Assembly: GCA_010645155.1 (NCBI GenBank)
Contig: CM021314.1
Span: 3,280,499 to 3,344,498, forward strand
Source of the DNA: Tigriopus japonicus
Taxonomy: Eukaryota; Arthropoda; Copepoda; Harpacticoida; Harpacticidae
Direction: 5' to 3'
Length of the DNA: 64,000 nucleotides
Position 1 is the first letter of the stretch, and each line of letters opens with the position of its first letter. A model generated the notes under the pieces. That model was not told where the DNA came from. It saw only the letters and a list, made by a program, of their open reading frames with translations, and ran no database searches. A program made the position numbers and the translations under genes. Below, one piece after another: positions 36,101 to 48,100 of this stretch.

Positions 36101-39100
36101 TGGACGATACGGGTGCACAATGGCGATGTAGCGGTCCACCGCGATGCACGTTAAGGTCAGGGTAGACATGTACACGGAAACGCCCTGGAACAAACAAAAA
36201 TGTGCGATTGGATGATTTATTGAGTACAACAGAAAGGGAAGACCACGTAATTGGAGGAGCCGGTAAGACTTGTATTCACACAGAACATACCATGGTTATT
36301 TTAAGGTGCGTCTTCAAATTATTTTCGTCAAGAATTTCATCTTAGTTGGCAACATTAATCAACTAACCTATTGCAACTCTTAATAAGGTGGTCGATTGGT
36401 TTCGTTCCTTGCACATTTGGTAATTGGTTTTCTATCTTTCGTTTGATGTTTCTTACATCACCTCATAATTAATTAAAGAAAGAATCTGACATCACAAAGC
36501 AAACATAAATAAACTGATTTTTTGGGATCTGGATGTCAATAGGCGGCTTTGAACCCATCATTCTAATGGTGGAGATTACCGCAAGTTCATTTGCAATTTG
36601 CAATTTTCTTAATCACAATATTTGCTCCATTTTTCCACTAGTGCAACTTGGATCCAATTCAAAGTCTAGACTGGTCTTGTAAAGGGACTCTTAGTGTTTT
36701 TGTACCATTACGATATTTAACTTTGTCGCATTTTTATCGAAAATAGATATATTTGTCATTCATTTGCCATTAGAAACATGATTGGAATTGTATTCATGGA
36801 TGTTTTTGTTATGTTTTACAAAAAAAGTCATGTACCATCATTAGAGCCGTAAAAAATAAAAATAAAACACCGCTACATTTGCATTTTTGGGTCTTTTGCA
36901 TTTTTGTAATTTTTGCTAATTTTGACAATAAGAGCAAAAAAAAATATGGGCTGTGGAAAATGGAATGATGATGGTAGCGCAGTTGGTTAACGCACGACCG
37001 AGTAAAACTCGGGCTCATGGGTTCGGTCCCTGCCAGGTTTCTCCCAATCCGAAAAGTTGCCGAACTGATCCTGACTCAGGATTAAATACCATTGGCCCGA
37101 CCTACCCCTATTAGCATGGTTTGCATTTTACTGCATTTTTTCCAGTGTCTTAGCATTTTTTGACTCGTTTCTGGACATCGTATTGACATTTTAGGGTAAT
37201 TTTTTCACTTATGTGTGTGACAAAAAAAAATCACTCCGCTTACTTACATTGTTTTAGGGTCTAATCATCATCTACCATGGCCGTTGTGAAAGTAGTTTTT
37301 TATGAACAATTAATTCGATCCCACGGCAATCAACAAGGCTGCATTTGATACGTTTAGCTGAAATGGCGGCTTTTATCCGGATCACAACCTCAACTGTCTA
37401 CTCGTGATGGTAATTCTGTCTTGTTTCTCAGATGCGTTCGATTTTAGCATTGAACCTTCGTTTCAGTTTTCCATCGCAAATGGTGCAAAATCAGATCTTT
37501 TGCCGCTTTCGATTTAGTTTCTGGGTAATTTGTCATGCTGATGCAGGGATGTAGAAAGTATCTGGCCAAACGACCACTCGGATAGAAACACATTCTAATA
37601 GACAAATTGAGGAAGCAATCTCAAATCTGCAATTTACATCGAGCCTATACTGTAAATGATAAATTGTGTACATTTTCTAGACATCTATGGCTATTTCCTG
37701 GCGTAAACTTGCTGAGCCACAACTCGAAAGCCTCAGAATGGTGCTCCAACTTTCATGAAAAGGAACCACCGGCCTCAAGCACTTCATTCAGCAATCGGAG
37801 CTCGATCTGGAATTTCGTCTACGAAGTGTTTCCGGGTGAAAGTAATGCCGTCCTTGACATCATCCGCATATTCCAGTTGGCCTTTACGCATTGTCGAGCC
37901 TCGGAGAACGAATCAAGTCCGCTTCAAGGAAATGAGATCGACTAATCGAAACCGACTAGGACTAAACGTCAATTGAGTTCAGACAGCAGGCAGGCGCTTG
38001 GTCCCAAACTTCGGTATGCACCATGTTCCACAAAGTAGCAATGTAATCCGACGTATTCTCGTAAATGGGGAGAGAAAAAGAAGCGGGGCAAGTCCTGGAA
38101 GGTCTATGTCACTGTCAAATCAACAGAAGAAATAACATATTTGGTTGGTCACTCATGGCAAGACGGTGCTTTACAATCAATCTCCAGAGAATGCAGTAGA
38201 ACGAGGGAGTTCGGGAAGTATGACTTTGGTATTGATATTCAACTCGGCTATCAAAGGTGCCGGCACGCAACAACAACATGGTGGAGATTGGGAAGAAACA
38301 TTTTCCTTTTGTTGGCCATCTTTTTGATTCTAGTGCAAACCAAATCAGAGCTAATATGCCTACGTTAGGCAAAGTCCAGTCAAGATCTTAATTAGGAAAG
38401 GGTGTTTTTTTGTTCAAAAATGATTCCATAAATGGTTCATAAAATAGCTAGTATTTTTCATGAAAGGTATGATTTGGATTAGGTACAGCAAGCGAAATCA
38501 TCAAATGTGACAGACAAGATCTATCCAATCAAATAGAGCCAACTTTTTATGGATTCGTTTTATCGTATCAAGTTCATAAAAATATGTTGCAGCAGTTCGG
38601 GCACATTGATCCACAAACGATACCATTCATCTTGCGCTTCTAAAAAGGCTCACAATTCAGCTCTACTTGCAACGAGATTAACAAAAAAAGAGCCTTTCAA
38701 CAATTGTCCCAAGATCTTTCCGTTTTGCCGTTTCAGCTAGTGAATTTTCATGTGGAAAGAGCATCAACCCATTGCTTTGTAGTTGTTATTGTCGTTGCTG
38801 ATGGTCTTAGTAGGGGTGGTGGTAGTGGTAATGCAGTATAAGCATTAACCAGACCAAATGATGCAGTTTCATCCACTCAGCATTTTTTCCATGCTATTGC
38901 GGAAATGAAAACAAAGGCCGCCAGAGTCTCGACGTTCTCTTTCCTTCATATTTTGATTTGTTGCTCAACCCAGTCAAGACACAAATTTGCTCGCAGAAAA
39001 GCATTTTGGATTGAACCAATGTTTAAAGTGGTTTTGGAAAGCTTGGAAATATGATGTACTGCACGCATCATTCATGTTTCAGAAACCATGCCATTTGATT

Positions 39101-42100
39101 TCACAAATCATTTTAGTAAGCTCAATTTCCTGAAAAGCCGGATCAAAATGCAACAATTCATTCATTCGAAATTAGTGCTTCCATTAGAAAAATGAATAAA
39201 GCTTGCTTTTAAAACTTTTTCCCGTTTGTTTCGCTAATAATTCAAGAGTAAAGCTAATAGATTTTTTTTGGTTTTTCATACGCAAAAGCACCAATCATCG
39301 ATATCTAGCAATTTTTAAGTGTTTTTTTTTCAGAATGTTCCTGAAAAGCCTTACCAAAATTCAAAATATTAAAACGAAATAGTGATTTGGTTACCCGAAC
39401 TTACTGTTCGAAAAGCAGGAGACATAAAAGCCGAGTCAAAAACGAGTCTGAAGACTACGTATTATCTTTGCCAAGGACATCCTTGTCTTAGCCCTCAGTA
39501 TTATCTCCAGAAAACCATTGTCGGAACTAGTGATAGACCGAAAGCGCTTTCGGGCGAAATTTTGGTTTCGGTTTCGATTATGCCTACCGAATCCAAAAGC
39601 AGATACGCAGTGTTAAAGATGGAGTTTGACCACATTATCGAAAAAAAATTGGTCCAAAACCTCTGATATTTAAGTTTTTCGATTTTTCAAAATTTGCAAC
39701 AACCCAAAATCAAAAACATGAGCAATTCATTTCTAAGGTGGATTTTGCATTTATACAATTTTTTAGTCAGCTGCTTTCGGTTTCGGTGTCGGTAAAGCCC
39801 TCTTTCGGCCGAAACTTTCGGTTTCGGTTATGGACCCCTTTCGGTCCATCACTAGTTGAAACCTATCACTTTCAATTCTATTCAAAATTTGAGTCTAGCC
39901 AAAATCGAGAATGATCTATTAAGGCTCCAGACCAAAATGTACCATGTAGAAAGTCATTAGGGCTGAGCGAGGGAGGTTTCCTCGCAGATCGAGTTGATGA
40001 GAGCTTTGCGGATCTGGTTTCCGGGTATGACTGCAATGGGGATTCGCATGCCAATGTGAAATGCAATATCAGAGCGCCTGGTCATAATGTGTCTAGCGTG
40101 GCCTATCCACCCGAAAAAGGCTCCTCTAAGATTGGAAAGGGTAACAGTTTATTTTTGATCCCAGAATAGGAAAAAATGTTAAAGATACAGTACAATAGAT
40201 TTACTTGTGAATTCAGAAGCCACGAGTAAGTAAGAAACTTTCAGTGGATAGATAGATGGAACATTAATGAGTAGGATTTGGTTGTAGCAGGTTTTTAGAC
40301 TACGCTACATGATACGAAAGTCAATGAAGATTTTTTTTCTATGGAATACGTTTACAACTCTCATTAAATCCTTAACGAAGTTGAAATCCCCAGCCTCAAA
40401 GCCCATTCCTCTTTGAAAAGCTCGCTCGATTTGTTGACTTTTCAAACTTCCTGTTATCTTATCTAGAACGAGCCAGGGTGAAACTCCAAGTGGTTGTAAT
40501 TTAAGTGCTTAAGTGGATTTGATCCTTAAATTTTGGACTCACCTTAGTCAAAATATGGTTTGAAACGCATCACTTTTGATACTTTGTCCTTTAATATTCT
40601 ATGGGAATGCAAAGTTTCAGAAATAAGTCAAACTTATCAATATTCCTTGGAAAAACTGAGGCCCATCTCTTAAGTTAGTTCATCAAGATTCTGCGAGAAA
40701 ATAGCGCAAAAAACATGAGCCGAAAAATGGAGAAGCTTTTACTTTTTGAATGGCTCAAAACTGGCTGTAACTTACACCCTGACATGAAAGTTTTGTCGTA
40801 TTTTGTACCAAATTATTTTCATTATATAAGAATATATTTGAACGACTTGACATCCAATCTGTCCTCAACTAGTCTCTTCTTCCTCGGAAATGATATTTGG
40901 GATGCTATCGACCAAAGTGGAAAGTGTGGACGGCTCAACGTTTTTCCGCACTTTTTTAGGTGTCTTCCCTTTGCCTAAAATTTTGATGAACGGTTGTGAT
41001 TCCATGAGCTCTTGAATTATGACAGACAGTAATATTTCCCGTTATTTTTGGCTAGAGGTGTTCCAAAGCTAGTCTCCTTTCTCAAAAACCGAGTAAAATT
41101 TGATTCCCGCCATTCCCGCCATATTTTTTTTCAAAGCAGTTTAAAGGCGGATGGAACCGTTCAAAAAGAAAACGCCGGACATCAAGTTGACAACTGCTGT
41201 TCCAGGAATAATTTGTCACCTATTTGCCCTTAAATTACATCCTAACTAATCCAAAAATATTCTAGGCACTTGTTGGGCCACACGTGTGGTTTGATTGCGC
41301 CAGTGTCCACGCATTGCCGTCATTTTTAGGCTCAAAGTATGACGACGACACAACTTTCGTGTCAGGGTGTAGTATTGATTCCAACGAGGATGGTTCCCTT
41401 TTTGTTGTTCTCCGGCATTCGTCTATCATCTAGAGGTATGGCGTACACTGTACAGTAGTGAGAGCTCATGAGTGAATCATACTACATCGCGATACGAGTA
41501 GTGAGTAACTTTGTGAGTAAAGCCGAAACTTTATGGGAGTCTTTCCGAGGTTCTTGCATCCGTTTGTTTCTTTTTTCAAGATGGAACTTGTGACAAAAGT
41601 CAAGAAAACTTCACACACATCTTCCAAGGGACTCATAGGCACGCACATGCCATTCTCGGAAACGAGAGTCAAAGAGGTGGGAGAAAGTATGCAAGCACCT
41701 TTTTCTTTGTTTGGACCACATTTGTTAGCTACGAACGAACCACAACGGTAGTTTATGTCTTGGCTGTTGTTGGTCTTGGCTCGTCGTTTCATTTCGGACA
41801 TTTTTGACCTCAAGGTAGGCAACGATTGGATTTAAAGAATGGCAACTCAAAGACGTTAGTTCCTTTCTCTGTGGATTCATACAAAGTTGATTCCGCAGGG
41901 AGAAAAGAAAAAAGTTCGCTAAAGTCTGTCTAAATTTGAAGGTAGTTTCTTTGTTTACTTGCTGGTACACACTACTTGGCACTTTTGGGAAATACAGATA
42001 AACCGTCTTGGCAACATCTTATACTACATTGTTCGTTTCGATTCACTTTTGGCAAGGACTATGGTTAGTTACAAAAGGGTTGAGCAATATGTCTTCGTCA

Positions 42101-45100
42101 ATGTCTAAGACAGTTCATTAATCATCTTGAGCTCTTCCCGTAACTTAAATTTTGCTACCATGTGGTGTGGGATCAACTGGAATGTCGAGCGAAAGTGCAC
42201 AACTAATGATGATGCAGTCTTGGGCAGACAACCTTCCCCACAGGCCAAGCATCTAATATGTCCGTGACTTGTCCTCTCGTCCTGTGCCATTGGTCGACCC
42301 GATTACATTCTGCATGATTGGAATTCTTACCCTCGCAGATATCGGCTTTTACGATTAGGTCACAACCAGATACATGAAAGGGCCTACAGAACTGTTTTTC
42401 TTCGTTCTTCCATGCCTTTGATCGACCTACTAATTAATCTTGTTTCTGCATTTAAGCAATTGTGGGGTGTCTTGAAACTTTTTGCATGTTGCTCATCATC
42501 CATCAAAAATGATCACAATTTTCATTTCATCAGTAACAAACACCAGAGCCTTTGCTAATATGATACATTCTACTGCATTCACAAAATTGATTTAGCTTAT
42601 ATTTTTCCTAACGAAAAGTTTTTACGAAAAGGTCTGCAATGTTTCAGCAGTTTTCTTTGCTCATTTCCGGTGTCTTCTCATCCCAATTGTAATTTATAAA
42701 CCTATTGTCAATTTTCGTGTCTTTGAGTTTTTAAAGTAGCGGTAGGAATGTCGAAACTTAAGGGAACTTCTCCGTTTGATTTTTTATCAACTCTTCATAT
42801 GCCCTAGTTTAGTTTTAGCATGGTTTCACTATCAAAGGAATAACTATTCCTTTCTTGGGGTAATTTAAACTAATGATATCACTTGACAACATCCATTGCA
42901 AAATAATTATGCTTGGACACACATGTGTAACCATTTGTCTCCGGCTCTGGTCAGTTTTCAGACAACTTTGTTTTTAAAACCCTCGTTTTTGCTTTGACTT
43001 GATTACTACTACCACTCGTTTTTAATGCAAAACGGAAGGATATTATAAACAGACTCTGTTAATCAGCTCTAAACATCCCCTTTTGATGTTCCAACAAAAT
43101 TTTGTCCCTGTAAAAAAACATTCAAATCTTGGGAACCCTTCCGCAACCAAAGAGCTCAAGAGCATCCTTGCTAGGTCTTGTTTAGAATGGACCAGAACAT
43201 CATATAAGACATCTGAAATTTGCCCTAAACCTCATTTTGAGAATGTTGTGTCCTTTGCACAATTGTACAAGGTGACAAAAACTGTACTCTCCTGGATTTA
43301 CCAAAATGGACAACGGATTAGGTAAGAGATGTGTTTCTTTTACCTTCCAAACACAACAGTATTTTCTAAAATCTCGAAGAATATGAACTCACTTATGACT
43401 AGACTAGTTTCGTTACTTTTAAAAGTTGATTTTTTCGGGGTTTTGCACTTGAATGAAACCATCGTTTTATTTATTGTGCACTTCATTTTTGGCACAATGG
43501 AGTTGATGTGCATTTGTAACAAAGGAAGCTCTTTGAAACCTCTCAGAACTTACGAACCTCTTAACTTTACAAGAGACATTATCAATCTTTCGTAAGTTCA
43601 CAAAGAGCCCAAAGATTTAAGGTTAGGCAAGTAAAAAAATAAGTGAATTCTGGCTATTGGGCTTACCGGGTGACTCATAAGAAACGGAACAGCAAATCAT
43701 GTCAGTACTAGGGCATTACAAGTTAATTAAATGAATAATTAACTGTTTTTCATTTAGTTAAATAACTGGTATTTATTCAGCTAAATTGGTAATATTTGAA
43801 TTTTGTTTTATTGCCAAAAATGTAAATGACTTTTTTCACCAAACTTTTTTTGACCAAAATATATTTCCAGGAACATTATGGTCTAACTGAATGCCAAACT
43901 ACCGTTTGGGCGTTAATTTTGAGTCCCCGGTGCTCTAAATGGAAAGGATGTAGACTTTGATATCGCTTCTGACAGATCCAAAATTACTTTTTAGATGTGA
44001 TTATCAGTTTAGAGTATTCTAAAAGCTCTTATGAAATCATATGTTATATATGACATGAACCTTTGAATGATCATTAAGAAGTCCATGTATATGACCATGG
44101 GGCTTCTTTTGGTCAAAATAGCAAAATTCTACAACTTTCCTTGCTTTGAAAATATAAATAATTCGAAAGAGCACTTAGACTTTACAAAATGGTCTTGAAA
44201 AGAGAGCTAAAAGTTGCAAAAAGATTCTTTTAAGAAATCGGGGTAAAATTTTGAAGTTTGCGCCGGTGTTTTCAGCTAAGATTCGTACCAAGGGTAGCTA
44301 GTACAAGGCTATCATTGGTATTTGGTACTAAGGAACAAATACATATAATGTGCAAAAAATGCATCATATATTTAGAAGCACTAAATTGGAGTTGCTGTTA
44401 ATGAATAAGCAAATGCATTAAAATTTTATACTTCTCGTTGATATGTTTTATCTTCATTTTCAAACACGGAAATTGAAACAAATAGAGCACAAAAAAAGGA
44501 AAAACGTGTTACGTAGATTGTAGAATTCAGGGACAAAATCATCGTCGCCTCAATACTGAATTCGGGGGAAATTACTTCTGTTGATGGGATGCTCCCAAAA
44601 TGCCCAAACCCTTGTAATTTTAGATTTGGCCCAAAAATATGCGTTTACCCCAGTCTTGAAAAAATGGACATTCTTAAATGAAACCGTATATTTCATTATT
44701 TTCCAGATATCTGGTGCTGCAAAAATGACGATTCGTGGCAAAAATAGGAGTCTCGCGATTCAAAACGTGTAGTGTACACAGTACTAAGAGACCCTGTCTA
44801 TCTGATAACTTCTTTCGCTTTTTATGCAAGTTCTATCAGTGTTTGGTGTTTCTTTTTCATTTCATTCTAGAGCCACTTATTCTAACTTCAAAAATTGTGT
44901 TCTTGTAATGCACCAAAATTTCATTGGTTTGTCACAACGGTGTTCGAAAGTCCACAAGTCTGAAAGCTTCCCCAACTCCTTTTTTAAGGTCTGAAATTGG
45001 TCGCTCTGAATTGGTCACTCCCACCCCCAATCACTGGGAATGTCTCTTGCCTTCTCCTCCCTTTCTCCCTCTCTCCTTCCTCTCTCCCTTTTTCTCCTTC

Positions 45101-48100
45101 CTCATATGTAGAGGGTGACTAACTTTGAAACTGAAGTTGACATTTTAAACCTGCAATAACTGCAAAATGAGGCAAAAATATTGATGTTCTTAAAACTTAA
45201 GACTGTTTTTTGAAACAGTAATTAACAAGTTGCTATTAACTGCTGCCAATTTCAAATCACTGGGAATGTTCGAGAGGCATTCAAACTTAGCAAAGTGAAG
45301 AGCGTATTTTCGGAATTTCTCAACTTTCCATTACAGGAAATGCTATAAATGCCGCTTGAGGTCGCTTTTTTGACTCTTTAAAAGTCTAAACGACTTTTAG
45401 AGTCGGGTTTAATTAGAGGATGCGCGATTTCAATATCAAAACCTTGCGTTTTGCAGGAGTGATTTGACTGATTTCTTGCCTTGGAGTTCTAGTGGGGCTT
45501 GGTAAGGCCAGAGATGAGCTCGCAGCCCATGGGCAAACAAATCACCCTAGAGAAAAAGTTGATCTTGTAAAATGACGTTCTGGACCGGGTCCAGCTCCAT
45601 GCAAAATTTCAAGGGGTTGGAAGGAGGTGTGGCACTCAAATCATGGTGGATTTTTTATTGGACCCAGAATAGCTCAACTGTGTGCAATTGTTCTCTGAAC
45701 TGTTGTAATAGATTGAGCTGCAATTTTGGCAAAATACCATGAGATAGTTGGGTTGAACATTAGGTCTTTTCATTTTTTGATTGCAATAACTGTTTTCCCA
45801 CATTTCAAGCATAAAGTGCCCCTGATCGAAGTTTTTACACCGTCCTTCTAACTGAGTGCTCGAAGTCATCATGTTGAAAAAGGGAGAGAGACACTGCTGT
45901 AAACAGGGAGTCAACACTAATTGCATTTGATAAGGGACATTTTGGCTTTAATTTAAATATTCAACAATAAAGTTGACTGCAAGGGATCTAGTTGATGCAT
46001 TGTAAGTCTAAATTTTGTATTTAAACTTGTCTTTGAGGTAGTTTGCTAATAAAGTCTTTGTTGAGCATTTTCCCTGGCATCAGTAGTCTAGGTTGAGGTC
46101 CATCAGAGACCTTACAACACAAGAGAAGAAGGAAATCAAGCTAAAAACGTAAGGTCTTGATGTTGAAATCACGCAACGTCTAATTAAACCCGCCTCTAAA
46201 AATCCGTTAGACTTTAAAAGAGAGTGTTTTGGGAAAATAATCTATGAGCGAATAGCGAGATTTTCAATTTAGTAGTACATATTTCCCCCAAAAAGCGTTG
46301 CCAATTTTTCGTATGCTCAACTGTGGAACATGGGGCTAAGATAGGGTTGTACAGAAGGCAATGACTATTCAACAAATCGCAAAGAGGGATAGACAACTTT
46401 CCTCGTTCAACCAAGATAAAAGAACGCAAAAACAAATCCATTGTATTGTATACATCGAATGAATGCAAAAATGGAATAATTACATTTAGGTTCTTTCGAA
46501 AGAGAAGCCATCCATGAACTGTCCATCAATGGGCAGTTTTTCATGAAATTAATTTTTCGAGCTAATCTTGCCGACCTCCGTAGACGATTTTAACCTTAAA
46601 AACGTAATTCCCCACCCTTTACACAATCAGACACCATTTCAAGTTGTTTTTGTGGTGGGGTAGATTAGACTTATCCACAACGAGCAATGAAATATAACTC
46701 ATAAATGCTAAGCAATGTGCATGCCACAATAATGTTTATATACTGTTTCTGAGCAAAGAAAGCACGATAGAACAACGCGAGGAACAAGTACATACGTACA
46801 CCAGGCCCATAGAGTAAATGTCCTGGGTAAATGTACTGTAACTAAGGGGTGAGATTAGTAAGTAATGATTCCGGGAGCTCATAACGTTTCTACTTTCGTT
46901 GATATAAGTACTTTCCGGAAATAGATACTTTCAGTTAGAGTCAAGCCAACCCAAGACAATCCAAGTAACACATATTTTCTAAACCATGATACTCAACAAA
47001 ATAGCCTTTCAAAACAATGGCAAATCCAGCTGGTGCTGCCCTTCTTCTCTAATAAAACAAAAATCCATGAAAACCTATCTTTTGAATCTTTTGCTTGCTA
47101 GACTAACTCAGGGGAAGACAGCTCACTGCAATTTTGATATGGGTACCAAAATGAACTCAGGATGACACTCCCAATACGTTGAAGGCAAATTTCTTGAGGA
47201 TACTAAAAGTTTTGCCAGACGAACTTTTAGCTTCTCTTGTTATTAGAATACTTTGACTTGTCGTTCAAAACGTTAACTAAAGCACCCTCATTCAAGCTGA
47301 TTTTCTGTCAGCGGCATATTTTTTGCAATCGATAGGGTGACCATCTAAAAGTAGGACATTAAAAATTAAGTTTTGCTCTAAAAAAGGCTAAATCTAAATT
47401 GATTATTGTAATACAATGGTATCATCTCAGCACAAAATGATTTAGATAAAATGAGATGAACTCTTTTCAAAATCTGTTGCTGCTCTGTAAAACTCCAGAC
47501 TTACTCAGAGAACCTAAACATGTTCCATTCTGAAGGTACTCCTTTTTGGGAGGTCTTTTCCCGTTACCCTAAATGTCAGTCACTTTTCAAGGTCAAATTC
47601 TAACATCATAGAAAGCACGCTTTAACCAAACCAAGTTATGATTGGTACTTTTATGGTATGAATTTGATGCAATGATAAGTGGGCCAAAAAGGACCTCGGC
47701 AAGCAAATTTAACTTTTCCGCTATTGGCGTCTTAAAGAAGCTTAATTTTCTAGTATTTTCTAATCCACCGTCAACGGTTTAGGGTCTGTCTTAACACTTA
47801 ACTAGTGGCATGGTAACGTGAGCTTGTTAAGGATTTCTTTACAAAAATGGAGTTAATGTGAGAGATATTTCCGGTCCACGTTTTATTTTTGCCTGTACGA
47901 TGGACGTGGAAAAATTTGGAATACATAATAACGGATTCATTTGAAAAAGTAGATATGCACGAGATACGAAAAGATATACATTGAGTGGTTTTATGAGACA
48001 CACTTCCTCTAGGGGTAGTTGTCCTCAGACTTACTTGGTTAGTTATTTGAAAGAGTACTCGTAGTAGATGTCCAATAAAGTTGTAATTTACGGGAAAAGT

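Noticed and set aside
43724..44320. Possible hAT-type element starting TAGGGCATTACAAG
   Set aside because: No inverse partner with a matching target duplication was found.
47336..47560. Possible hAT-type element starting TAGGGTGACC
   Set aside because: A roughly inverse TTACCCTA occurs at about 47565, but the 8-bp flanks do not match and the ends agree only for about eight bases.
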